A stretch of DNA of 64,000 nt from Bradyrhizobium glycinis. Its GTDB lineage: Bacteria > Pseudomonadota > Alphaproteobacteria > Rhizobiales > Xanthobacteraceae. The stretch covers positions 62,001-126,000 of the forward strand of contig NZ_JACCHQ010000019.1 of the NCBI RefSeq assembly GCF_016031655.1, written 5' to 3'. The notes under the pieces are model-generated. The model saw nothing but the letters and a program-made list of their open reading frames with translations, searched no databases and was not told where the DNA came from. Positions 53,866 to 62,011 of the stretch are shown here, in pieces. How positions within the stretch are numbered: position 1 is the stretch's first letter; every line of letters starts with the position of its first letter. The position numbers and the translations under genes are program-made.

Positions 53866-54007
53866 GCTCGTGTCCCGGACAAACTGCAACGCGTGGAGCG
53901 TTGCGGCAGAGCCGGGACCCAGGCAACGCGGCAATTGCGGACAGATGGGCCCCGGCTCGGCAGCGCATCGTCGAAGAGACGATGCGTTGCGTCCGGGGCA
54001 CGAGAGC
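53866..54007. repeat. Palindromic dispersed repeat in the 53.5-54.9 kb gap
   Basis: Ends gctcgtgtcccggac (53866-53880) and gtccggggcacgagagc (53991-54007) are near-perfect inverted copies. Internal pairs include caacgcgtggagcgttg and gcatcgtcgaagagacgatgc. This is a known style of Bradyrhizobium spacer element. Confidence 0.75.
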
Positions 54008-54118
54008 GGAGCGTGGTGCTGCGCTCGCGATGACGAAGTATGAAGCGATGGTGCGTTCTCCAAGTAACCCTTCGCGGGCGATGACACCGAGTGTGTGGCT
54101 GTAGACGTGCGTATTCAG

Positions 54119-54451
54119 CCTCGCAGCGCATTCCGCCCGAGCTTTGCTTGATCTCGCCGCCCTCACGTTCAAGGGCGCAGGGAAGACCGGGTGCCGGCGG
54201 CACCCGCGGTCCGCTGCGCGAAATGCACACGCAGGAAGAACCGCACAGCAGCATACAGGTGAAGCCCAACACACGGCCTTCCCTGCGCGATGGTCGGACG
54301 GCTTATGCCGCGCTCTCCCGGGAGCCGAGTTCGTTCTGGCCTCCCTCACTCTCGCAAAAGTCACCGACACCGCGCCGGTTGACGCAGATGCCGCATTCGC
54401 GAGAGCTTGACCGTAGCAACGACGGCCAGGACCACACGGTTTTGCCGTACG
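54119..54451 (-). repeat. Dispersed repeat, copy B (inverted relative of 10288-10624)
   Basis: Read on the minus strand this aligns block by block with 10288-10624: cgtacggcaaaaccgtgtgg, the ataagccgt and gcgcagggaaggccg blocks, cacctgtatgc, ccgcgggtgcc...ggcacccgg and gcaaagctcgggcgga. Sequence between blocks has drifted. Shared length, order and internal palindromes indicate one dispersed family rather than chance. Confidence 0.8.
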
Positions 54452-54874
54452 CGCGGTTCGTTGGCGCCGCAGGGTTCGACGGATTTGTGCACGTTGCCAT
54501 CGAAATGCCGGCGCGACGAACCTGACAGCGCCGCTCGTCCATACGAAGCCTTAGGGCTCACGGAGAGCAATCCGCCCTGCCCTCAGCTCTCGTACACGAC
54601 GCTGCCGCGTCCACCGCAAGCCCGGCTCGCGACAATGACGACCGCATGATCGCCCCTCAAGATTGAGCCGGGATGGGCGAGACATACGATATTTCCGAAT
54701 TTCGGTAAAGCGGAATATTTTTACATTGATGGATTGACAGGGGGCGACACGGGGCGAGACCAGTAGCCGGATGGAGCGCGAGCGCCATCCGGGACGGTGC
54801 GAGATGCGGGCGAGCGGACCCGGACCATCCGGGCTGCGGGAGACGGGATTCAGACGACCCGGCGACGCCGAACA

Positions 54875-55132
54875 TCAGGACCGCCCGCGCGAGCGTTGCG
54901 CCTGGGCCCAGGCGACAGCGACGTCGCGCGGCGGGACATCGACGCGCTTGATGGGGGTCAATTCGCCAGAGGCTGAGACGATCGCCGTTTCTTCGCGGCG
55001 GCAACGCGTGCAGACGAAGCGGACCTCGTGCGGCGACGCCGACCAGCTCGACCGTTTCACATTGGCCGCCATCGGCCAGGCATCGCAATGCGAGCACGAC
55101 ACCAGAAATCGACCGGGATCGAGCATACCCAT
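54875..55132 (-). CDS. Small zinc-ribbon-like protein
   Basis: An 85-residue protein starting MGMLDPGRFLVSCSHCDAWP (or MLDPGR at 55126). Two Cys-x-x-Cys pairs, CSHC near residue 13 and CTRC near 44, fit a zinc ribbon. The C-terminal half (ASGELTPIKRVDVPPRDVAV) is charged. No named family is recognised. It follows a repeat-rich gap and may be regulated from its own promoter; a role in metal binding or nucleic-acid contact is only a guess. Confidence 0.6.
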   Translation of the reverse strand: MGMLDPGRFLVSCSHCDAWPMAANVKRSSWSASPHEVRFVCTRCRREETAIVSASGELTPIKRVDVPPRDVAVAWAQAQRSRGRS

Positions 55133-55330
55133 TCCATTGGACTCCGCGTCCTGCCGCCTCCCTTCAATGATTAATCCATGTAAATCGTTCCGGTGTTCAG
55201 GCACCGCCGGCCTTGACTCGGGGCCGCTACCGGTTCCGCGCATCCGCAAAGCGTCGGGCGGGCAATTGCGTTGCGACCTCACCGGCGGCGTCGCGCCGCG
55301 ATCGCTGCAAGGCAGAGGCGGCGATCCCGC

Positions 55331-55543
55331 TCAGCGAGCGCCCTTGAGGGTGCAGGAGGTCGTGCAGGTGACCGTCGTGCCGCGGTCGCACGCTTTGCAG
55401 GCGCTGACGCACTGGTTCATGTCGCGTGGATTGTAGCTGTAGTTGCGCAACGGACAGGCCGGCGTCGTCGAGCCGGTGATGTCCTGCTCCTGATCGCAGG
55501 CCGCCATCATGAGCGCGAATATAATTACTGCAACGAGGCGCAT
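55331..55543 (-). CDS. Cys-rich small lipoprotein
   Basis: A 70-residue predicted lipoprotein. The signal MRLVAVIIFALMMAAC has a lipobox MMAAC, Cys16. The mature part carries six more Cys (ACPLRNYSYNPRDMNQCVSA, CKACDRGTTVTCTTSCTLKG), enough for three disulfides or a metal site. No family is recognised. It is on the same strand as the zinc-ribbon gene, about 200 bases upstream of its start, but the spacer makes one operon uncertain. Confidence 0.7.
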   Translation of the reverse strand: MRLVAVIIFALMMAACDQEQDITGSTTPACPLRNYSYNPRDMNQCVSACKACDRGTTVTCTTSCTLKGAR

Positions 55544-55693
55544 GGGATTGCCCTGTCAGACATGGCAAATCACAGTCACGAGGCGCGCTGCATTGCAGCG
55601 AACCTCGGCCTTCCCAACACGAGCGTCGCCGGTCGGCGATACTCGCTTGCTCCAAGGATGCGCGCCAAACGTTAAGAACGGATTTCAGCCGGC

Positions 55694-55870
55694 TCAGGCC
55701 GCAGCCGTCGTCGCGATGACCTGCCGGATATCGACAGCCAGCTGACGGTACTGCTCCCCGAGCTTCAAATAGAACTCGCGCTTGCTGCTGTCGGTGGCGA
55801 GCTTCGCGATCAGCTCACATTCGGCGGTGAGCGTCTCGAACCGTTCCAGCCTGTCTTCGAGATGTGTCAT
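55694..55870 (-). CDS. Small hypothetical helical protein, 58 residues
   Basis: Begins MTHLEDRLERFETLTAECEL and continues IAKLATDSSKREFYLKLGEQ, ending YRQLAVDIRQVIATTAAA. The whole protein is a likely amphipathic helical hairpin. GGGGA lies upstream of the start (55870). A longer reading upstream is not supported by codon use. No family is recognised, but the strong helical and charged pattern argues for a real protein. It follows the cyclase in the same direction. Confidence 0.65.
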   Translation of the reverse strand: MTHLEDRLERFETLTAECELIAKLATDSSKREFYLKLGEQYRQLAVDIRQVIATTAAA

Positions 55871-55994
55871 CGGCGTGTCCCCATCAGACGCCTCAGGGAC
55901 ATCCAACCTAAGCCCGAGAAATAGGTCACGGCGAACATCGTTATAGAGTAGCATCTTTTTTTCCGGCGCGGCGTGCCCGACCGCAAAGGCACGG

Positions 55995-57731
55995 CTATTT
56001 CTGCTCCAGCCGCCAGACGCCGTCCCAGTTGGGATCCGGCGGATTGGCCGCAAACTGCGCGATGCGGCCGAGCATCGTGCGCGAGGGGCCGTCGCCGGGG
56101 ACCGCCTCGAGCGCCGCGTTGAATGCGGCGCGGGCCTCGTCGAAGCGCCGCGCACGATAGGCGGCGAGACCATCGGCATAATGCGTGCGCAAGCTGACTT
56201 GCGCATTGGTGAGTGCGCCCGGTCTCGCCATCAGCTCGAAGATCGCCTGCGGCGCGCTTTGGCCCGCGACCGCCAGATGATCGATCTCGCGCAATTCCAG
56301 GCGCGATCCGATTCCGTCGGCGGTCGCCTGCGAGATCAGGATGCGGGTGCCGTAGACCTTGTTGACGGCCTCCAGCCGCGAGGCGAGGTTCACGGCATCG
56401 CCCATCACGGTGAAGCTCATCATCAGCTCGGAACCGATGCTGCCCGTCAGGACCTCGCCCGTGGCGATGCCGACGCGAAGATCGCAGGGCGCCGGCATGG
56501 CGCGGATGCCGAGCAGGTCCGGCAGCTGCTTCTGCAGCGCAGGCACCTGATCGGTCATCTCGACGGCGGCAAGCCCGGCGAGCAGACCCTGCTCATCCTC
56601 TTCGATAAAGGGCGGCCCCCAATAGGACATGATGGCGTCGCCGATATATTTGTCGATGATCCCGCGATTGTTCCTGATGGGAGCGGACATCACGGTGAAG
56701 TAGTGGTTCATCACCTTGACGAGGCCGCGCGGCGTCATGCCCTCGCTCATCGAGGTGAAACCGCTCATGTCGCAGAACATGATGGTCATCACCCGGCGCT
56801 CACCGTCGATGGCGACCTCCGGCCGGTCGATCAGGCCCTGCACCACCTTCGGGTCGATGTAACGGCCAAAGGTCTCGCGAATCCGCTCGTTGTGCCTGAG
56901 CTGCTCGATCATGCGGTTGAATGCGGCGGCGAGCTCGCCGATCTCGTCCTGCGTCGAGACGGTGATGGGCTTGTCGAACCGGCCCGCCTCGACCTCGCGG
57001 GCGCCGGCCAGCAGCAGCCGCACCGGACGCGTGATGCCGCTACTCACCAGCAGCGCAAACACGAAGCCGACGATCGCCGCGAGCAGGGTTACGACCCCCG
57101 AGACGATGATCGCCTGGTGCTGGCGGCCGATCACCTGAGACGTCGAGAAATAGACCTGCGTCAGCATGTCGGCGCGGATCGCATCGACCTTCCGGTTGAA
57201 CGCATCGCGCAAGCCGTCGAGGTGTTCCAGCGTGCCGCGGGCCGCGGCCATGTCCTTGGCCTCAACCTGCTTGAGCAGTCTCGCATTGCCCTCGTCCAGA
57301 TCGCGCCGCAGCTCGGTGACGGCGCTTTCGATCCGGACGTCGAGCCGTGCCAGCGCGGCGTTGTCGGAATACGTCCTGGGGTCGTCGATGATCGCGTTGA
57401 TGAGCTTGCGAGCGGCCTCAGCCTCCTGCTCGAAATTGCGGTCCAACGCCTCGAAGTCGCGAAGCCGCGCCGCATAGGCCTCCTCATCCGACGGCGCCTC
57501 CATCCTGGTCATCACCATCCGCCGCAGCGCCAGCGCCCGCTCCAGCGAGCGGATGTTCGCGCGCGCCAGATGGCTATAGGCCGGGATGTAGCGGTTAGTC
57601 AGTTCGTCGAGCAAAATACCGACCTGGCTGGACATCACCATCGACAGGATCGAGGTGACCAGCATCAGGACGATCAATCCGAGAGCGATGCCGACGATCT
57701 TTCGCCGTATCGACTGGTTGAAAATCGGCAT
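55995..57731 (-). CDS. HAMP-domain class III adenylate/guanylate cyclase
   Basis: A 578-residue membrane cyclase. Two membrane helices (about 10-33 and 208-232) flank a periplasmic helical sensor domain. A HAMP segment (about 233-290: SSGITRPVRLLLAGAREVEA) joins the cyclase domain (about 312-495): metal Asp in TIMFCDMSGFTSMSEGM, then IIDKYIGDAIMSYWGPPFIE and SFTVMGDAVNLASRLEAVNK. A short C-terminal TPR-like helix pair (LAAYRARRFDEARAAFNAAL) follows. It makes cAMP or cGMP from ATP or GTP; specificity cannot be set by eye. The signal sensed is unknown. Confidence 0.9.
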   Translation of the reverse strand: MPIFNQSIRRKIVGIALGLIVLMLVTSILSMVMSSQVGILLDELTNRYIPAYSHLARANIRSLERALALRRMVMTRMEAPSDEEAYAARLRDFEALDRNFEQEAEAARKLINAIIDDPRTYSDNAALARLDVRIESAVTELRRDLDEGNARLLKQVEAKDMAAARGTLEHLDGLRDAFNRKVDAIRADMLTQVYFSTSQVIGRQHQAIIVSGVVTLLAAIVGFVFALLVSSGITRPVRLLLAGAREVEAGRFDKPITVSTQDEIGELAAAFNRMIEQLRHNERIRETFGRYIDPKVVQGLIDRPEVAIDGERRVMTIMFCDMSGFTSMSEGMTPRGLVKVMNHYFTVMSAPIRNNRGIIDKYIGDAIMSYWGPPFIEEDEQGLLAGLAAVEMTDQVPALQKQLPDLLGIRAMPAPCDLRVGIATGEVLTGSIGSELMMSFTVMGDAVNLASRLEAVNKVYGTRILISQATADGIGSRLELREIDHLAVAGQSAPQAIFELMARPGALTNAQVSLRTHYADGLAAYRARRFDEARAAFNAALEAVPGDGPSRTMLGRIAQFAANPPDPNWDGVWRLEQK

Positions 57732-58045
57732 AGGTGCAGGGCAAAGGCTGAAAGGATGAAGCGAGGGAACTCATACACCCGATTTGGCCGAGGGAACACG
57801 CGCAATCTGGCCGTTCTGGCGTCCTGTACCCTGCCCAATCCTCGCGAAACCCGATCGTTAACGAAGGGTAAAGCTATTGCCTCTTCCGTCCTTTCGGAAG
57901 TTCCCCGGTTCCAATCCGTATTTTGCCGCATTGTTGCGACAGCTTGAGGATGCGACACGACGCCGACGCATCGTTCGGTGCTTGATTCGCAAGCCGCATG
58001 TCGCGGACCTTGGTTTGTAGTGGTTTTCGCAGGGGGGACCATCGA
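57732..58045. other. Spacer between divergent cyclase and transglycosylase genes
   Basis: This 314-base spacer holds the promoters of the divergent cyclase and transglycosylase genes. I see no extra gene or repeat. cctcttccgtcctttcggaag near 57880-57900 forms a small hairpin of uncertain meaning. Confidence 0.4.
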
Positions 58046-60235
58046 ATGAACCAGTGCCTACGCTCGCTCGCGTGTGTCGTTGCCGTGGCCGCGATGGCCC
58101 TCCTTCCCACCGAGCTGGCGGCGAAGAGCAGTCACAAATCATCCGCACCGAAGAAGACGCATGATGCGAAAGCCGGCAAGCACCGCCACGCTTCCGCCGG
58201 CAAAGCGCGACACGGCAAACACGCCGAGGCCAAGCGCAAATCGAAAAAGACGGTCGATAAGCCCGCGGACAAGCCGGCGGCGCCGCCGCTGACCGGCGAT
58301 CTCGCCGCGTTGAAGGACGCCATCGATCTGACCCGCAAGGGCAAGACCGAAGACGCGAGCGCTGCGCGCGACCGCATCACCGACCCTGCCGGACAGAAGC
58401 TCGCCGACTGGTTCATGCTGCGCCATTCCGAGAGCACCGCGAATTTCAAGCGCTACGCCGCCTTCCTCGCCGCCAATCCCGACTGGCCGAGCAGCGCCCT
58501 GCTCCGCCGCCGTGCCGAGGCACGGCTGTGGCAGGAGAAGGCGGACGCGGCCGTCGTCCACAGGTTCACGATGGATCGCCCAACCAGCGCCAAGGGCAAG
58601 TTCGCGCTGGCGCGCGTCCTGCTCTCCGAAGGCGAGACCGACAGGGCTGCGCGGCTGGTCCGGGAAACCTGGCGCGCGGAGGAATTGTCCGAGCGGAGCG
58701 AGGAGGATTCCTACCAGGTCTTCCGTGATCTGCTCACGGCGGACGACCATCGCGCCCGCATGGACAAGCGTCTCGGCGCCAAGGACTATGATGGCGCAAG
58801 GCGCGCGGCCAAACGGCTCGGCGAGGATGCGCTTGCCATCGTCAAGGCCTGCGTCGCCGTCACCGGCAAGGCCAACAAGGCCAAGGACTACCTCGAGGAC
58901 GTACCGGCGGAAGCGCGCCGCGATCTCGGCTACGTGCTGTGCCGCGCGCAATGGCACCTGCAGAAGGACCGCATCGACGACGCCGCCGAGGTGATCCTCG
59001 CCGCCGCGCCCGAGACCATGGCGGCCCAGGACACCGACGCATGGTGGCGCGAGCGCCGCCTGCTCGCACGCAAGCTGCTCGACCAGGGCAAGTCCAGGAC
59101 CGCCTATGACGTGGTGCGCACGGCCGTGGTGCCGGAAAAGGAAGTCTACCGCGTCGACCATCACTTCATGTGCGGCTGGATCGCGCTACGCTTTCTGAAC
59201 GATCCCAAGACGGCGATGATGCACTTCGCCGCGATCGACGAAGGCTCGGCCAATCCGATCGCGTTGTCCCGAGCCCACTACTGGCGCGGCCGCGCCGCCG
59301 AAGCCCTGGGCGCGACGGCCGATGCGCGCATGAGCTATCGGGCTGCGGCGCGCTATCAGACCGCCTATTACGGCCAGCTCGCCCGCGCAAAGCTCGGCCT
59401 CGATGGAATCGAGCTGCGTCCGCCCTCGCCCGTGCTGGCCTCGGCCGGCACGCAGCTTGCGGACGAGCGCGTGCGCGCCGCTGACATGCTCTACGGCATC
59501 GGCGAGCGCGACATGGTGTTCTACTACGCCGAGGACTTCGCCAAGGAGAGCACCGATGTCGCCGCGCTCGAAGCGCTCGCCGAGCTCGCCGGCCGGCGCA
59601 ACGATGCGCGCGTGATGCTGGAGGTCGGCAAGACCGCGCTGGCGCGGGGGCTCGCGCTCGATCATTACGCCTTCCCGACCATCGGCATTCCCGAGCACAA
59701 GCAGGTCGCGCCTGCGATCGAGACCAGCGTGATCTATTCGGTGGCGCGCACCGAGAGCGCGTTCGATCAGCGCGACAAGTCGCCGGCCAACGCGGTCGGG
59801 CTGATGCAGGTGACGCCGGAGGCGGGCCGCGATACCGCCAAGCGCTTCGGCCTCACCTATGACTGGGACAGGATGGTCTCGGATCCCGTCTACAACACGC
59901 AGATGGGCGCGGCCGAACTCAGCGCGCTGTTCTCGGAATATCGCGGCAACCAGATCATGACCTTCGCCGGCTACAATGCCGGCCGCGGCCGGGTCCGCGA
60001 ATGGGTGCAGGCGCGCGGCGACCCCCGCGATCCCAATGTCGATCCAGTCGACTGGGTCGAGCGCATCCCGCTGTCCGAGACGCGCAACTACGTCCAGCGC
60101 GTGATCGAGAACGTGCAGGTCTACCGCGCAAGGTTCGAAGGCAGCGGCATGGTCGCCGGCAAGAGCGACCAGCGCGTGGTGACGCACGAGGCCGCCGCAA
60201 CGGAGCCGGTGGCGGCCGCAGCACCCGTTCCCTGA
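58046..60235 (+). CDS. Soluble lytic murein transglycosylase (Slt70-like)
   Basis: A 729-residue periplasmic enzyme that cuts glycan strands. The signal peptide is MNQCLRSLACVVAVAAMALL. A Lys/Ala/His-rich linker (about 25-75) precedes the large helical Slt70-like superhelical region (about 85-540), with the transglycosylase domain at about 570-700. The catalytic Glu is in YSVARTESAFDQRDKSPANA, followed by VGLMQVTPEAGRDTAKRFGL, the second motif MGAAELSALFSEYRGN and FAGYNAGRGRVREW. The start at 58046 follows GGGGGGACC. It is larger than E. coli Slt, mainly in the linker and tail. Confidence 0.92.
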   Translation: MNQCLRSLACVVAVAAMALLPTELAAKSSHKSSAPKKTHDAKAGKHRHASAGKARHGKHAEAKRKSKKTVDKPADKPAAPPLTGDLAALKDAIDLTRKGKTEDASAARDRITDPAGQKLADWFMLRHSESTANFKRYAAFLAANPDWPSSALLRRRAEARLWQEKADAAVVHRFTMDRPTSAKGKFALARVLLSEGETDRAARLVRETWRAEELSERSEEDSYQVFRDLLTADDHRARMDKRLGAKDYDGARRAAKRLGEDALAIVKACVAVTGKANKAKDYLEDVPAEARRDLGYVLCRAQWHLQKDRIDDAAEVILAAAPETMAAQDTDAWWRERRLLARKLLDQGKSRTAYDVVRTAVVPEKEVYRVDHHFMCGWIALRFLNDPKTAMMHFAAIDEGSANPIALSRAHYWRGRAAEALGATADARMSYRAAARYQTAYYGQLARAKLGLDGIELRPPSPVLASAGTQLADERVRAADMLYGIGERDMVFYYAEDFAKESTDVAALEALAELAGRRNDARVMLEVGKTALARGLALDHYAFPTIGIPEHKQVAPAIETSVIYSVARTESAFDQRDKSPANAVGLMQVTPEAGRDTAKRFGLTYDWDRMVSDPVYNTQMGAAELSALFSEYRGNQIMTFAGYNAGRGRVREWVQARGDPRDPNVDPVDWVERIPLSETRNYVQRVIENVQVYRARFEGSGMVAGKSDQRVVTHEAAATEPVAAAAPVP

Positions 60236-60310
60236 TCGACGCCGCCGGGGCTGGACGCGGCGCCTGCAAGGATACGGTGCTGCGGCTTCCACGCGAGTGC
60301 AGTCGCGCAG

Positions 60311-60673
60311 CTAGGTGTCACCTCCCTCCATCGTGATCAGATCGCGACTGTCCAAATATGCGCCGGTCAAAGCTCTCGCGAAGGTCCAGGCGGTGATCGT
60401 GCAGCTCCAGCACCAGACGGCACTCATGACCGTCAACGTCTCGATCATGCTGCCAGCGGCGAGCTCGACGTTACCGGCAATTGGTTCCGTCCGCCCAGGC
60501 ACCGGCCAGTGCATGAACAGCGTGGAGAATTCGCCGCGCCGGTAACAATTCTCGTCACAGTAACGGCGCTGCGTCCGCGCATGCCGGACATAGCCGGAGC
60601 CGAGAGGCCGCGAGCATGTGCTGCACGTGGCCGAGTGCAACGGGGGCTCGTGATTGACCACCACGAATTTCAT
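60311..60673 (-). CDS. Small Cys-rich protein with CxxC-x18-CxxxC motif and membrane helix
   Basis: A 120-residue protein starting MKFVVVNHEPPLHSATCSTC. The Cys pairs CSTC and CDENC are 18 residues apart (RPLGSGYVRHARTQRRY between), a knuckle of the FCS/treble-clef style. A hydrophobic stretch (VMSAVWCWSCTITAWTFARA) near residue 85-105 may cross the membrane. The start (60673) overlaps the stop of the next small gene upstream by 4 bases (ATGA, 60670-60673). The N-terminal half resembles the neighbour at 60670-60858, so the two are duplicates that diverged. Function unknown. Confidence 0.65.
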   Translation of the reverse strand: MKFVVVNHEPPLHSATCSTCSRPLGSGYVRHARTQRRYCDENCYRRGEFSTLFMHWPVPGRTEPIAGNVELAAGSMIETLTVMSAVWCWSCTITAWTFARALTGAYLDSRDLITMEGGDT

Positions 60674-60858
60674 GAAGCCGCTCTCACGCCATCTTTCGCG
60701 AGCGTCTCGCAGAACAGCGCGTAGCACTGATGATCGCAATAAGGCAGACGGGTCGCGATCTCGCGCAAATAGCTGCCGCTGATCGGCTCGCCGCACTGCA
60801 TGCACGAGGTCTGCCGGAACGGGGTCCGGCCGTTGACCAGCACGAACGCGAATCTCAT
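60670..60858 (-). CDS. Small Cys-rich protein, CxxC-x18-CxxxC, 62 residues
   Basis: The protein reads MRFAFVLVNGRTPFRQTSCM, then QCGEPISGSYLREIATRLPY, then CDHQCYALFCETLAKDGVRA. CMQC and CDHQC are spaced 18 residues apart, exactly as in the gene at 60311-60673, and it lacks the membrane tail of that paralogue. It is tied at both ends by 4-base overlaps: 60855-60858 with the secreted protein and 60670-60673 with the paralogue. This marks a translationally coupled unit. Zinc binding is inferred; no target is visible. Confidence 0.65.
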   Translation of the reverse strand: MRFAFVLVNGRTPFRQTSCMQCGEPISGSYLREIATRLPYCDHQCYALFCETLAKDGVRAAS

Positions 60859-61247
60859 GTGGCACCTCCCAAAGCGAAGCAGTAAACGCTGTCGAGCGGA
60901 GACAGTGCGGGCGGTGGAGCGCACAGATGGTTACGGCCGTCCGGATTATCCCTGTTTCGCTCCACCTTTTGCGGTGGGATCAGAATGTATCTCCCGTCCT
61001 CCCGGCGCCGCGCATAGATCTGGCCGTCGATGTACTTGATGTCGGTCGGATAACAGTCGGCGCTGTTGCAACAACTGAGGCTCGGGTTATCCGGCATGTG
61101 CCAGGTCGAATAGAATTTTTCGTGCAGCGCCTGATCGTGGGGTGGGTGCTGGCGATGAACGGCACCATGTCCCGTCTCCTGTGCCTGGCCGGCCGCGATT
61201 GGGACGATGAGAACGATCCAGCAGAAGAGCTTGCATGAGTGGTTCAA
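60855..61247 (-). CDS. Secreted Cys-containing hypothetical protein
   Basis: A 130-residue predicted exported protein. The signal peptide runs to about residue 22 (MNHSCKLFCWIVLIVPIAAG). The mature part has CC and C residues in NPSLSCCNSADCYPTDIKYI, the segment YILIPPQKVERNRDNPDGRN, and two more Cys near the end (HLCAPPP and VYCFALG). The repeated structure suggests disulfides. The gene ends 4 bases inside the start of the next small gene (60855-60858). No family is recognised; close relatives seem common in Bradyrhizobium. Confidence 0.7.
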   Translation of the reverse strand: MNHSCKLFCWIVLIVPIAAGQAQETGHGAVHRQHPPHDQALHEKFYSTWHMPDNPSLSCCNSADCYPTDIKYIDGQIYARRREDGRYILIPPQKVERNRDNPDGRNHLCAPPPALSPLDSVYCFALGGAT

Positions 61248-61282
61248 CGCACGGCCTCCCGGATCAGCTCTCCCATCCCGCC

Positions 61283-61492
61283 TTATGCGACCTGGGCCCG
61301 AAACAACCAGCGGCGGTCGCGTTCGCTTCGCGTGCGGAAACGATCAACGCACTTCTTGGAGCAGAGCGCCGTGCGCCAGGAATAGTAGCGGATCAGGCCG
61401 AACTTGCCGCCGCACACCGCACAGCCATTGACTGAGGAGCAACTTTCGGACGCCGATAGGCGACGCTCAGGAAGTACCGATAGATCGCACAT
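61283..61492 (-). CDS. Small Cys-rich protein, CxxC-x16-CxxxC, first gene of the cluster
   Basis: A 69-residue protein, MCDLSVLPERRLSASESCSS, then VNGCAVCGGKFGLIRYYSWR, then TALCSKKCVDRFRTRSERDR. CAVC and CSKKC give the same Cys spacing style (16 residues) as the two genes downstream. The sequence between is basic and aromatic. Its stop is 35 bases before the start of the secreted protein, so it is probably the first gene of the cluster. The N-terminal 20 residues are less family-like, and a start a few codons further in is possible. Confidence 0.65.
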   Translation of the reverse strand: MCDLSVLPERRLSASESCSSVNGCAVCGGKFGLIRYYSWRTALCSKKCVDRFRTRSERDRRWLFRAQVA

Positions 61493-62011
61493 TGCTGTCT
61501 CCCTCTGTTGCTTCCGCTTTTGCCAGTCGTCGCTTCGACCAAACGCGGATCGTGGATTGTCCCGATCACAGCTGCCTCGTGCTTGGTCGTGCCTGTCGGT
61601 GAGAGGCTGCGGCCCTAAGGTTCGAGACCCCGCTACCCGTCAACCGCTGCGATTGGCTCGCCGACACTCCCGATGATCATGAGGCTAGTCCGTCGTGCCC
61701 TGGGCCCTCAATTGTACGGAGGTAAATGGCCCACATGATTAGGAATGGAGGAGCTATACCTAAGTTTGTCCCGTATTCGCCCGGGGTGGCCGGGCTCATG
61801 TTCAACGAGACGGCGCACGGCGCTCCGGCTGCACGGTCACCGTGAAACCTTGGCCGGCACGGTGTCCTTGATGCGCCGCAAGGGACCCGGCGGCGAGCGG
61901 ACAGTCTAAAGGCGAACGTCATGATGGCTGATCCGACTTTGGCTGGAATTGCTCCTCTCGCCGCAACGTGCTCTACTTCTGTTCACGCAGAGAGTGCCGG
62001 GAGCGCCAGCG
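61493..62011. other. Spacer before the PAS kinase; possible alternative N-terminus
   Basis: A 519-base spacer. The minus-strand cluster starts from its left end. Towards the right, ATGATGGCTGATCC at 61921 follows AAAGG and reads protein-like for about 50 codons in another frame from the kinase (see findings). No repeat or RNA gene is recognised. Confidence 0.45.

Noticed and set aside
54091..54525. 144-codon frame in the second repeat copy
   Set aside because: The translation comes from the dispersed repeat and matches the spurious protein type made by this family; not a gene.
61610..61690. ggttcgagaccc, resembling a tRNA T-arm
   Set aside because: No acceptor stem, D-arm or anticodon arm can be folded around it at the right distances.
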